Shown: in pieces, positions 6,911 to 13,632 of the stretch
Layout: every line of letters starts with the position of its first letter
How positions within the stretch are numbered: position 1 is the stretch's first letter
NCBI GenBank assembly: GCA_910583685.1
Contig: CAJTXY010000021.1
Location: 1-23,920 of the forward strand
Reading direction: 5' to 3'
From: an uncultured Bacilli bacterium
Lineage (GTDB): Bacteria > Bacillota_I > Bacilli_A > RF39 > UBA660
Length of the DNA stretch: 23,920 nucleotides
The notes under the pieces: model-generated
Databases searched by the model: none
What the model was told of the DNA's origin: nothing
The model's input: only the letters and a program-made list of their open reading frames with translations
Position numbers and translations under genes: made by a program

Positions 6911-7615
6911 ATGATTGACTATTATGAACTATTAGGAATAAAAAAAGAAGCATCAGAGCAAGAAATAAAAAGCGCTTATAGAAAGATGGCAAAAAAATAT
7001 CATCCAGATATCAATAAAAACGAAGATGCTAATAAAATTATTATAAGTTTAAACGAAGCAAAAGAAACGCTCTTAGATCAAGAAAAAAGAATTCAATATG
7101 ATAGACTCCTAGAAGAGATAAAATATGCAAAACAAATCTCTAAAAATAAAGAAGAAACTTATAACACAAAAAAAGAAGAATACAAAGAAATGTATTCCGA
7201 AACTTACATTACAAAATGTCAATTTTTTATCAATTACCTGCAAAATAGCCTAGATAAAGCCTGGATAAAAATAATAAAATGCCTATTAGTTACAATAAAC
7301 TTTTTGGCCTTTATAGGAATAAAGCTATTAGTCATCATTCTTACATACTTATTCTGCATACTAGAACCACTCATCAATTATCTATCGGGAACTATAATGT
7401 TTTTAGCCATACTTGCACTCTTTATAACAACAAAAGGACAAGCTTCAAAATACATCTCATTAATCCCTGCCAATATAGAAAAATTTTTATTATTTACAGC
7501 ACTAGCAATTACTATCGAAATCATAAAAACAGAAATTATTACAAAATCAGTAAATCTATATGCCCTCTTTCAAAATATAGAAGACAAAATATTTTTAAGA
7601 ATTCTAATGAACTAA
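6911..7615 (+). CDS. Membrane-anchored J-domain (DnaJ-like) protein
   Basis: Residues 3-66 are a complete J domain (YYELLGI, AYRKMAKKYHPD with HPD at 31-33, and a QYDRLL end), able in principle to stimulate a DnaK ATPase. There is no Gly/Phe region, zinc-finger or substrate domain as in DnaJ. Instead a Lys/Glu-rich linker (70-100) leads to hydrophobic segments at about 122-152, 160-174 and 190-206. The protein is therefore likely a membrane J-protein that recruits DnaK to the membrane. ATG 6911 is preferred over ATG 6905 because AAGGAG (6898-6903) is seven bases before 6911 and only one before 6905. It is transcribed alone from its own promoter. Confidence 0.8.
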   Translation: MIDYYELLGIKKEASEQEIKSAYRKMAKKYHPDINKNEDANKIIISLNEAKETLLDQEKRIQYDRLLEEIKYAKQISKNKEETYNTKKEEYKEMYSETYITKCQFFINYLQNSLDKAWIKIIKCLLVTINFLAFIGIKLLVIILTYLFCILEPLINYLSGTIMFLAILALFITTKGQASKYISLIPANIEKFLLFTALAITIEIIKTEIITKSVNLYALFQNIEDKIFLRILMN

Positions 7616-7643
7616 ACAACTAAATTGTAGCTGAAAACAAAAA

Positions 7644-7919
7644 TTAGTAAAGGGATACATACTTTTCTATTAACGCCTCCAAGGTTTTTAACCCTAAATG
7701 CTTTACTAAATTTATCGTACCTTTTTTTAATTTTCTTAATTCCTTAATAAACTTAGATTCATTTTTTTCCTGACAAGCAGTTACTAATAGACTTAAATCT
7801 TCTTCTATTTTCTGTTGAAGCTGATAAATCTCATTTAATGCCAAGTCATAATCAATAGTACCTTGATAAACACTATTCGAATTACCATCTCCAAAACTAA
7901 TAATTCCATTATTAATCAT
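7644..7919 (-). CDS. Small protein with N-terminal INNGII motif, unrecognised
   Basis: The protein has 91 residues: an N-terminal Asn/Gly-rich stretch MINNGIISFGDGNSNSV, then a helical region with heptad-like Leu/Ile (ALNEIYQLQQKIEEDLSLL, ELRKLKKGTINLVKHLGL). The start ATG 7919 overlaps the upstream stop by eight bases (ATGATTAA), so translation is probably coupled. The NNG-rich leader is the same as the tail of the upstream protein and is encoded by a 21-bp direct repeat. Similar Asn/Gly-rich linkers occur in proteins of bacterial conflict systems, but I cannot assign a function. An alternative ATG at 7970 would run through the upstream gene and is unlikely. Confidence 0.65.
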   Translation of the reverse strand: MINNGIISFGDGNSNSVYQGTIDYDLALNEIYQLQQKIEEDLSLLVTACQEKNESKFIKELRKLKKGTINLVKHLGLKTLEALIEKYVSLY

Positions 7920-7977
7920 TCGCGTTACCAACCTTATTTTTGTTATTATTTCCTTTACTAATAATTCCATTATTAAT
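7896..7977. repeat. 21-bp direct repeat across two genes
   Basis: Bases 7896-7916 and 7957-7977 are identical (core CTAATAATTCCATTATTAAT). Each encodes a variant of INNGIIS, once near the end of the 8421-gene and once at the start of the 7919-gene. Confidence 0.9.
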
Positions 7978-8421
7978 TACTCTATTATCCATATTAATAG
8001 TATAATTTGCATTTTTAGAACTCATAGCATCTGCCAAAGCTTTTTCTACATCTTGAATAAAATCATAATGATCAGACTTTAACCATAAAACCTCATTACC
8101 AATCCGGATTTCTAATCCATAAAATTGCTTTTTATGCTCATTGTAATTATACACAAATAATAAAACAATAGTAAACAAATAGAAAGTAAACAGAATTGCT
8201 AAAATCTCCCATATAGCAGCTAATATTGCAACAAATATAAATCCATAGACCCATTCTTTAAGACCAGAAAATAAAGAATGTCTTTGAAAAGTTTTAAAAT
8301 CTGTACTACCAATCTGAGAAATATTAATGACCTTTCCATCAATTTTCATTACCTTATCTTTAATCGTAAAAATCCCCGTTGAATACGTACTACCATCACT
8401 CTGAGAAAAATCTCTATTCAT
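7912..8421 (-). CDS. DUF6232-like membrane protein with NNG-rich tail
   Basis: The protein has 169 residues. The N-terminal part (TIKDKVMKIDGKVINISQI) resembles the PH-like strand region of DUF6232-type proteins. A hydrophobic hairpin follows (WVYGFIFVAILAAIWEILAILF with LFTIVLLFVYNY), then a second strand region (LEIRIGNEVLWLKSDHYDFIQDVEKALADAM). It ends in an Asn-rich tail with VINNGIISKGNNNKNK. It is probably an inner-membrane protein with both ends cytoplasmic. The start ATG 8421 has GAGGTTG upstream. It is coupled to the next gene, which carries the same NNG motif. The family assignment is tentative and the function unknown. Confidence 0.65.
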   Translation of the reverse strand: MNRDFSQSDGSTYSTGIFTIKDKVMKIDGKVINISQIGSTDFKTFQRHSLFSGLKEWVYGFIFVAILAAIWEILAILFTFYLFTIVLLFVYNYNEHKKQFYGLEIRIGNEVLWLKSDHYDFIQDVEKALADAMSSKNANYTINMDNRVINNGIISKGNNNKNKVGNAND

Positions 8422-8560
8422 AATACAACCTCACATTCATTAGCATTATAATACCATAAATTTCCAAAAATAACATTATATTTTTAAAAATTGTTTTCAT
8501 AGACTATTTCTTTAAATTAAAAAAACTAATCTCAAATTCTAAATACCCTATTTAATATAC

Positions 8561-8598
8561 AAAGAAAAAAGTTCATAATAACAAATATTACGAACTTT
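8561..8598 (-). terminator. Terminator after tRNA-His
   Basis: A 13-bp stem (8568-8580 with 8586-8598) is fully paired only when read on the minus strand, where the one non-Watson-Crick position becomes G-U. A T-rich tail TTTTTTCTTT follows. The orientation fits the tRNA. Confidence 0.75.
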
Positions 8599-8638
8599 AT
8601 TAAAACTTTAAGCACAAAGGTGTGCGTAAAATCCAATA

Positions 8639-8715
8639 TGGGGCGATATAAGGGAATCGAACCCTTGCATACTGGTGCCACAAACCAGCGTGTTAACCAC
8701 TTCACCAATATCGCC
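8639..8715 (-). tRNA. tRNA-His (GTG)
   Basis: A full cloverleaf can be read. The acceptor strands GCGATAT/ATATCGC carry the extra G at -1, opposite discriminator C73. The anticodon arm is CTGGT-TTGTGGC-ACCAG with anticodon GTG, the T arm contains GGTTCGATTCC, and CCA is encoded. The G-1/C73 pair is the identity element of bacterial histidine tRNA, and the whole resembles the Bacillus gene. It is transcribed alone, with its own promoter and terminator. Confidence 0.95.
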
Positions 8716-8728
8716 ATAAAACATTTAT

Positions 8729-8757
8729 ATCTTATCAAAAAAAATGCATTTTGACAA
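8729..8757 (-). promoter_or_regulatory. Promoter of tRNA-His
   Basis: On the minus strand TTGTCA (8757-8752) and TAAGAT (8734-8729) are separated by 17 bases, ending 13 bases before the tRNA 5' end. Confidence 0.6.
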
Positions 8758-8834
8758 GTAATTTTTATCAATTAGGACAAATATCTATACAATATCACTA
8801 AAGAAGAATAAAGTAGCAATAAAGGAGGATAAAC

Positions 8835-9347
8835 ATGAACAATTACGACTATTTATTAGGAAACCACACTAGAGCATTTTCAATGAATGATTTTAATATG
8901 TTATCACAAGCTGATTTAAGTCCCAATTTAAATCAAATGATAAATCCAAATATGAATATGCCAAATCAAAATATGAATACAGCCAATCAAGGTATTCAAC
9001 TTTATACCCCAGATGAAGCTTACAACAAAGGAAACCTATTTTCTAATCTTTATAATCAATATAAAGACTATAAACCCACTATTCTAAGGGCAAACAATGA
9101 ACGGGAAAGGATGTTCTTAGAGCTTTCAAGAATGGCTTTTGCCGCTCATGAATTAAATTTATATTTAGACAATTACCCAAATAATTCTTCTATGTTACGA
9201 CTATTCAGTGATTATAGTAACAGAGCAAATGCTTTAAAAAAGGATTATGAACAAAAATATGGACCAATAACTGTCTCTAGTACAAATGGATCAAAGATAC
9301 CGTTTGAGTGGGAAAATGAGGCTTGGCCTTGGGAAGGAGAATTTTAA
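8835..9347 (+). CDS. cotJB: CotJA-CotJB fused spore coat protein
   Basis: The protein has 170 residues in three parts. There is a variable N-terminus with an Asn/Met/Pro-rich stretch at about 30-52. A CotJA-like segment follows at about 54-80 (YTPDEAYNKGNLFSNLY, matching the usual F-P-EAL-GTLFP-LY pattern). A complete CotJB domain runs from about 90 to 170 (ELNLYLDNYP, DYEQKYGPITV, PFEWENEAWPWEGEF). In Bacillus, CotJA and CotJB are separate proteins of the inner coat made with CotJC in the mother cell. AAAGGAGG lies seven bases before ATG 8835. The cotJC start is one base after this stop. A sigma-E-like -10, TATACAAT, is at 8786-8793 but its -35 is poor. Confidence 0.8.
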   Translation: MNNYDYLLGNHTRAFSMNDFNMLSQADLSPNLNQMINPNMNMPNQNMNTANQGIQLYTPDEAYNKGNLFSNLYNQYKDYKPTILRANNERERMFLELSRMAFAAHELNLYLDNYPNNSSMLRLFSDYSNRANALKKDYEQKYGPITVSSTNGSKIPFEWENEAWPWEGEF

Positions 9348-9348
9348 T

Positions 9349-9936
9349 ATGTGGAAATATGAAAAACGCCTACAATACCCAATAAATATTAAAAGGAAAG
9401 ATTTAAAAATGGCAAAAATCTTATCAACACAATATGGTGGAGCCAACGGAGAACTAGCAGCAGCCCTTCGCTATTTAAACCAAAGGTATACAATGCCTGA
9501 TAATAAAGGAAAAGCCTTACTTACAGATATTGGTACAGAGGAACTTGCTCACATTGAAATGATTTGTACAATGATATACCAACTGACAAAAGATGCAAGT
9601 ATAGAAGAGTTAAAGGCGGCAGGACTTACTGGACATTATGCAGAACACGGTAAAGATGTCTACCCAAGTAATGCCGATGGTGTTCCATTTACCGCAACTT
9701 ACTTTGCTTCAACTGGAGACCCACTTGCAAACCTTTCTGAAAATATGGCAGCAGAGCAAAAAGCAAGAGCAGTCTACGAAAATTTAATTGACTTAACAAC
9801 AGATCCAGATGTAATTGGACCACTTCTATGGTTACGTCAAAGAGAAATCGTACACTTCAACCGCTTCAAAGAATTATATGAGTATTATGAAAAAGAATTC
9901 AATATGAAACCTCAACCACGAAATTTTGATGAATAA
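9349..9936 (+). CDS. cotJC: Spore coat protein CotJC (manganese catalase family)
   Basis: The protein has 195 residues in the Mn-catalase/ferritin-like fold. The N-terminal MWKYEKRLQYP is the usual CotJC start. Metal-ligand motifs are visible: GELAAALRYLNQRY, TEELAHIEM, ENMAAEQKARAVYENL and LRQREIVHFNRF, giving the expected Glu and His ligands. In the spore coat it acts with CotJA/CotJB and is related to dimanganese catalases, so it may detoxify peroxide. ATG 9349 is chosen because AAGGAGA lies about seven bases upstream, inside the end of cotJB, and the start directly follows the cotJB stop. A longer frame back to 9286 overlaps cotJB and is unlikely. Confidence 0.92.
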   Translation: MWKYEKRLQYPINIKRKDLKMAKILSTQYGGANGELAAALRYLNQRYTMPDNKGKALLTDIGTEELAHIEMICTMIYQLTKDASIEELKAAGLTGHYAEHGKDVYPSNADGVPFTATYFASTGDPLANLSENMAAEQKARAVYENLIDLTTDPDVIGPLLWLRQREIVHFNRFKELYEYYEKEFNMKPQPRNFDE

Positions 9937-9942
9937 CTTCTT

Positions 9943-9975
9943 AAAATATAGAAGAAAAACTTCTATATTTTTTTA
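9943..9975 (+). terminator. Terminator after cotJC
   Basis: The 11-bp stem AAATATAGAAG/CTTCTATATTT (9944-9954 with 9960-9970) with an A5 loop is followed by a T-run. Confidence 0.8.
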
Positions 9976-10010
9976 TAGTTTTGTTCATACTAATGATAGG
10001 AAAGAGTTTT

Positions 10011-10037
10011 TTAGCACTCTTGCTTGACAACTGCTAA
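10011..10037 (+). promoter_or_regulatory. CIRCE-like HrcA operator
   Basis: TTAGCACTC at 10011-10019 matches the left half of CIRCE exactly. After nine bases AACTGCTAA (10029-10037) matches seven of nine positions of the right half. It overlaps the -35 region of the hsp20 promoter, as expected for repression by HrcA and release on heat shock. Confidence 0.8.
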
Positions 10038-10052
10038 AAACAGTGGTATAAC
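10024..10052 (+). promoter_or_regulatory. Sigma-A promoter of hsp20
   Basis: A consensus TTGACA (10024-10029) is followed after 17 bases by TATAAC (10047-10052). The start codon is 26 bases downstream of the -10. Confidence 0.8.
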
Positions 10053-10078
10053 TATTTACAGAAAGGAAAGGTGATATT

Positions 10079-10465
10079 ATGTTGCCAAGAAGATTTTATT
10101 TAGATACTGACTTTGATCGTTTCTTTGAAGAAGAAGGAGCAAAAATGAAATGTGATATTTATCAAAAAGAAAATACTTATCACGTAGAAATGGACCTACC
10201 TGGATTCTCAAAAAATGAAATTAAAATTGAATGTAATAAGGGAAATTTAATTATTACAGCAGAAAAAGAAGAAAAAACAGAGGAAAACAATGATGACAAA
10301 AAATATCTTCGTCGTGAAAGAGTATATGGAAAATATTCTCGTAGTTTTTATCTAGGAGATATTAATGAAGAAGCAATCGAAGCAGAATACAATGATGGTA
10401 CTCTTCATATAATAGTACCAAAAATAGATGAAGAAAGAACAAAAAAACAAATTAATATAAAATAG
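10079..10465 (+). CDS. Small heat shock protein Hsp20 (alpha-crystallin family)
   Basis: The protein has 128 residues. After a short N-terminus (MLPRRFYLDTDFDRFFEEE) the alpha-crystallin domain covers about 22-118, with DIYQKENTYHVEMDLPGF, GNLIITAEKEE, RERVYGKYSRSFYLG and EAEYNDGTLHIIVPK (the conserved A-x3-DG-L core). The C-terminal INI is the I-x-I motif used for oligomer assembly. It acts as an ATP-independent holdase for unfolding proteins in the cytoplasm. Expression should be heat-inducible through the CIRCE-like site over its promoter. It is monocistronic, ending in a shared hairpin with glmS. Confidence 0.93.
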   Translation: MLPRRFYLDTDFDRFFEEEGAKMKCDIYQKENTYHVEMDLPGFSKNEIKIECNKGNLIITAEKEEKTEENNDDKKYLRRERVYGKYSRSFYLGDINEEAIEAEYNDGTLHIIVPKIDEERTKKQINIK

Positions 10466-10470
10466 CAAAA

Positions 10471-10505
10471 AACTACTTTTCAAATTGAAAAGTAGCTTTT
10501 TTTAT
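10471..10505. terminator. Bidirectional terminator between hsp20 and glmS
   Basis: The stem CTACTTTTC/GAAAAGTAG (10473-10481 with 10487-10495) has T-runs on both sides in the respective reading directions. It serves the convergent hsp20 and glmS genes. Confidence 0.8.
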
Positions 10506-12295
10506 TCTACAGTAACAGATTTAGCAAGATTTCTAGGTTGATCAATCTCACAACCCCGTAACTTGGCAACTTCATAAGCTAAAAGTTGTAGGATAGGTAC
10601 CACCAAAAGAGTCTGTGTAAAACTAGACAATTCTTCAACTACAATCTTTAATACCTCTTCTATTTCAGTCTTCTCAGTCACAACAACAATACATTTTGCA
10701 CCCCTAGATTTTGCTTCAATCAAATTAGAAACAGATTTATCTTTTAACTCTTCAGAAGTAATAAGAGCAATCACTGGAGTACCCCTCTCAATTAACGAAA
10801 TACTTCCGTGTTTTAACTCCCCTGCTTGATAAGCCTCACTATGAATATAAGAGACTTCCTTTAATTTTAAACTACCCTCTAAACACATCGTATAATCAAT
10901 TCCCCTACCAATAAAGAAGACAGTAGAAGAATTATAAATCTCTTTTGCAATATTTTGATAATTCCGATGCAAAACCTCTTGAATTTTTTCTGGCAAACTT
11001 ATAAATTCATCAAATAGGAAAGACATCTCACTATCACGAATAATGCCCTTTGCTATTGCTGCCTTCAAAGAAAGAAGAGAAAGAATGGCAACTTGTAATA
11101 TATAAGCCTTTGTAGTTGCAACAGCAACCTCTACCCCAGCTTTAATAAAGATAACATCATCTACCTCTCTAGCAATAGTAGAAGATTCTGTATTCACAAT
11201 TGCCAAAGTAGGAATCCCTCTATCTTTTGCCATCCTAAGTGCTGCAATAGTATCAGCTGTCTCTCCAGATTGCGAAATTAAAATAACTAAAGTTTTATGA
11301 GAGTAAATCGGACTACGATAACGATACTCACTAGCAGCAGAAACAAATACAGGAATCCTACTTTTCTCCTCTAACAAATACTTTCCAACTTCTCCTGCAT
11401 ACAAAGCACTTCCACAAGCAACAATATGAATCTCTTCATATTTACTAACATCAGGTAAATTGGAAATAACCATTTTCTCAGAGTCAACAAACATCTTAAT
11501 AAGATTTTCAAGTAAAATTGGCTCCTCCATAATCTCCTTTAACATATAATGCTCATAGGAATTCTTAGACTGTCTTTCTGCATCAATATCAGCAAGAAGA
11601 ACCTTCTTAACTACCTCTTGATAATTAGAATCTATAACTTTTACTCCAGAAGATTCTAATATAGCTACTTCTCCCTCCTCTAATAATACATACTGCTTCG
11701 TAAATTCTAAAATAGCACTGATATCACTTGCAATAAAATATTCCTCATTACCATAGCCAATAACTAAAGGTGAATCCTTTCGTACTGCATAAATTTTATC
11801 AGACTCACCCTTAACAATAATTCCTAAAGCATAAGATCCCTTCATACGATTCTCTGCCTTAAAAATAGCAGAAACAAGATCTCCCTGATAATAAGAATCA
11901 ATAAGTGCCGCTACAACTTCTGTATCTGTTTCAGTTTGAAAAAAATACCCTTTTTCCAGCAACTCCCCTTTTAACAACTCTGCATTTTCAATAATACCAT
12001 TATGCACTAATGTAATATTAGAAACCGTATGGGGATGAGCATTCATCTCACTAGCACTTCCATGTGTTGCCCATCTCGTATGAGCAATTCCCAAATGCCC
12101 CATTTCTATTTCCGTATTTTTAATCTTCTCTTCTAACCCTTGAATCTTTCCAGCACTTTTAATGCTCTTAATCTCATCATTAGAAAAAAAAGAAATTCCA
12201 CAAGAATCATACCCCCTATATTCCAAATTCTTAAGTCCTGTAAGTAGCACATCCGCTACCTTTCTCTTTCCAATGTATCCAATGATACCACACAT
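10502..12295 (-). CDS. glmS: Glutamine--fructose-6-phosphate aminotransferase GlmS
   Basis: GlmS makes glucosamine-6-phosphate from fructose-6-phosphate and glutamine, the first step to UDP-GlcNAc for peptidoglycan. The protein has 597 residues. The N-terminal glutaminase domain begins MCGIIGYIG with the catalytic Cys directly after Met, plus HTRWATHG and HNGIIEN. Two SIS sugar-isomerase domains follow (ACGSALYAG, ISQSGETADT, ATTKAYILQV), and the C-terminus is LAKSVTVE as in the family. ATG 12295 is fixed by the N-terminal Cys and by GGAGG six bases upstream; a GTG at 12310 would bury the Cys. A glmS ribozyme lies in the leader. Confidence 0.97.
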   Translation of the reverse strand: MCGIIGYIGKRKVADVLLTGLKNLEYRGYDSCGISFFSNDEIKSIKSAGKIQGLEEKIKNTEIEMGHLGIAHTRWATHGSASEMNAHPHTVSNITLVHNGIIENAELLKGELLEKGYFFQTETDTEVVAALIDSYYQGDLVSAIFKAENRMKGSYALGIIVKGESDKIYAVRKDSPLVIGYGNEEYFIASDISAILEFTKQYVLLEEGEVAILESSGVKVIDSNYQEVVKKVLLADIDAERQSKNSYEHYMLKEIMEEPILLENLIKMFVDSEKMVISNLPDVSKYEEIHIVACGSALYAGEVGKYLLEEKSRIPVFVSAASEYRYRSPIYSHKTLVILISQSGETADTIAALRMAKDRGIPTLAIVNTESSTIAREVDDVIFIKAGVEVAVATTKAYILQVAILSLLSLKAAIAKGIIRDSEMSFLFDEFISLPEKIQEVLHRNYQNIAKEIYNSSTVFFIGRGIDYTMCLEGSLKLKEVSYIHSEAYQAGELKHGSISLIERGTPVIALITSEELKDKSVSNLIEAKSRGAKCIVVVTEKTEIEEVLKIVVEELSSFTQTLLVVPILQLLAYEVAKLRGCEIDQPRNLAKSVTVE

Positions 12296-12360
12296 ATATT
12301 TCCTCCACACTAAAATATTGTGTCAGCATACCTTTTGTTATAATATTGATTTTATTTTTT

Positions 12361-12460
12361 AGAGTATACCTAACGAACCACAAAATCCGTAAGTAGCATC
12401 CGCCGAATCTCTCGATCACTACTAACCTCGTCAACGCATCATACGTCCTGGCGCTTAGAT
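12361..12460 (-). ncRNA. glmS ribozyme (GlcN6P-responsive riboswitch)
   Basis: Read on the minus strand, the leader holds the conserved blocks of the glmS ribozyme in order: AAGCGCCAG at the cleavage site (G+1 is base 12454), then TTGACGAGG, ATCGAGAGATTCGGCGGAT and a CGGATTTTGTGG-type segment. The RNA cleaves itself when glucosamine-6-phosphate is bound, which lowers glmS mRNA. The 5' boundary is firm; the 3' boundary is approximate. Confidence 0.9.
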
Positions 12461-12494
12461 TTACAAAACCTCCTTAGCATAAATCTATATAAAT

Positions 12495-12523
12495 ATTATA
12501 TTAAAAAAAAGAAAAAGTGACAA
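12495..12523 (-). promoter_or_regulatory. Promoter of the glmS ribozyme-mRNA
   Basis: On the minus strand TTGTCA (12523-12518) and TATAAT (12500-12495) are spaced by 17 bases. The -35 is formed inside the trmL terminator. Transcription would start about 35 bases before the ribozyme cleavage site. Confidence 0.65.
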
Positions 12524-12532
12524 TCACTTTTC
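12503..12532 (-). terminator. Terminator of trmL
   Basis: An 8-bp stem AAAAGTGA/TCACTTTT (12513-12520 with 12524-12531) overlaps the trmL stop codon and is followed on the minus strand by CTTTTTTTT. Confidence 0.75.
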
Positions 12533-13039
12533 CAAATAGTCGCATCCTTTATATAATTCAGGCTCCATTTTTAATAAATTATTATAATGCTGTTGTCTCT
12601 GTACTTCATAAATCACAATAGCACAACAATTGGAAAGATTTAAAGCCCTAACATCCTCTGTCATAGGAATTCTCATACAATGTTCCAAATCACCTTGTAA
12701 TAATTCCTTAGGAAGTCCTGTAGACTCTTTACCAAAAATAAAATATAAATCTTTTCCCTCTTCATTCGTATAATCAAAACTAGTATGTGGCTTTTTACCA
12801 TAACGAGTAAAATAATAGTAAATACCATCATTCATACTCTGAAACTGTTCAAAGTCTTCATATACCTCATAGTCCAGTTTATCAATATAATTAACACTAC
12901 TACGTATCAGATACTTCTCATCTAAGGAAAAACCAAGAGGTTTAATTAAATGAAGCTTCGTTCCCGTAGCAACACAAGTACGCATAATATTGCCAGTATT
13001 TTGAGGAATCTCTGGTTCAAACAAAACAATATGATTCAT
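12524..13039 (-). CDS. trmL: tRNA (cytidine(34)-2'-O)-methyltransferase TrmL
   Basis: This 171-residue SPOUT (SpoU/TrmH-class) methyltransferase has no extra domains. It has the N-terminal MNHIVLFEPEIPQNTGNI typical of TrmL/CspR, motif 2 FGKESTGLP and motif 3 MRIPMTEDVRALNLSN, which form the trefoil knot and AdoMet pocket. It methylates the ribose of the wobble base in tRNA-Leu isoacceptors, using AdoMet. The ATG follows the upstream stop by two bases with GGGAG in front, so it is the second gene of a unit with the membrane thioredoxin-like gene. Confidence 0.95.
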   Translation of the reverse strand: MNHIVLFEPEIPQNTGNIMRTCVATGTKLHLIKPLGFSLDEKYLIRSSVNYIDKLDYEVYEDFEQFQSMNDGIYYYFTRYGKKPHTSFDYTNEEGKDLYFIFGKESTGLPKELLQGDLEHCMRIPMTEDVRALNLSNCCAIVIYEVQRQQHYNNLLKMEPELYKGCDYLEK

Positions 13040-13041
13040 TC

Positions 13042-13566
13042 CTACTCTACTCCCACTTTATGAAGCTTCAAATAGCTACGTACATCTTCTACATTCAAAT
13101 TTTTATCTTCTTCTTGTAACAAACCTACAATTCTACTTTCCTCAAAAAGCACAATCGCAGGATAATTCTTATTTAATTTTATTTTATAAGAATATTTATT
13201 ATTAAAATTATCTACAAACTCATCTTGATCAATATTACTTAAATTCAAATAAATAATATTACTTTTCAAATCCTCATTCTTATCAAGCATAATCTTAAAA
13301 TTTTTTTCAAAATTACGACATTTCATATCGCTACTAGTACACATATAAATAGCAACAGTAGGATTTTCAAGTATATAGTGTTCTAATTCTAAATTTGTAA
13401 TCTCAGATAAAGTTCCACGTATAACAGGAGTTTCTTTTTGATAATCATTGTAAACATCATACCACTTAGAAAAATAAAGCAACAGTAATAATACCCCAAC
13501 AAAAAGTATCATTAAAATCACATAATTTCTAATAGGAACCTTTTTTAATTTGTCCATTTTTTTCAC
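13042..13566 (-). CDS. Membrane-anchored thioredoxin-like protein
   Basis: The protein has 174 residues. A single N-terminal membrane helix (VILMILFVGVLLLLLYF, about 16-32) is followed by an extracytoplasmic domain. This has the order of a thioredoxin fold: a strand VAIYMCTSSDMKC with two Cys six apart (not CxxC), a helix, a strand NIIYLNLSN, and then a proline before a strand (NYPAIVLFEE) in the cis-Pro position. A role in redox or protein quality outside the membrane is possible but unproven, since the canonical active site is absent. The GTG start at 13566 has AAGGAG seven bases upstream; an internal ATG at 13557 is a weaker choice. It is in one unit with trmL. Confidence 0.65.
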   Translation of the reverse strand: MKKMDKLKKVPIRNYVILMILFVGVLLLLLYFSKWYDVYNDYQKETPVIRGTLSEITNLELEHYILENPTVAIYMCTSSDMKCRNFEKNFKIMLDKNEDLKSNIIYLNLSNIDQDEFVDNFNNKYSYKIKLNKNYPAIVLFEESRIVGLLQEEDKNLNVEDVRSYLKLHKVGVE

Positions 13567-13585
13567 AATATCACTCCTTAGTATT

Positions 13586-13614
13586 ATTCTAACACACTTT
13601 TCCTATTTTGATAA
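13586..13614 (-). promoter_or_regulatory. Promoter of the thioredoxin-like gene and trmL
   Basis: On the minus strand TTATCA and TAGAAT are separated by 17 bases, and the -10 is extended by TGT. Confidence 0.5.
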
Positions 13615-13632
13615 CAGCAGTTGACAAATATT

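Noticed and set aside
7279..7623. 114-aa plus-strand ORF overlapping the J-domain gene
   Set aside because: Shadow frame of the membrane part of the J-domain protein; no domain and poor composition.
8532..8771. 79-aa minus-strand ORF over the tRNA-His gene
   Set aside because: It reads straight through the tRNA and its terminator; it is a chance frame.
12162..12434. ORFs over the glmS start and leader on both strands
   Set aside because: They cover the glmS N-terminus and the ribozyme, which explain the sequence better.
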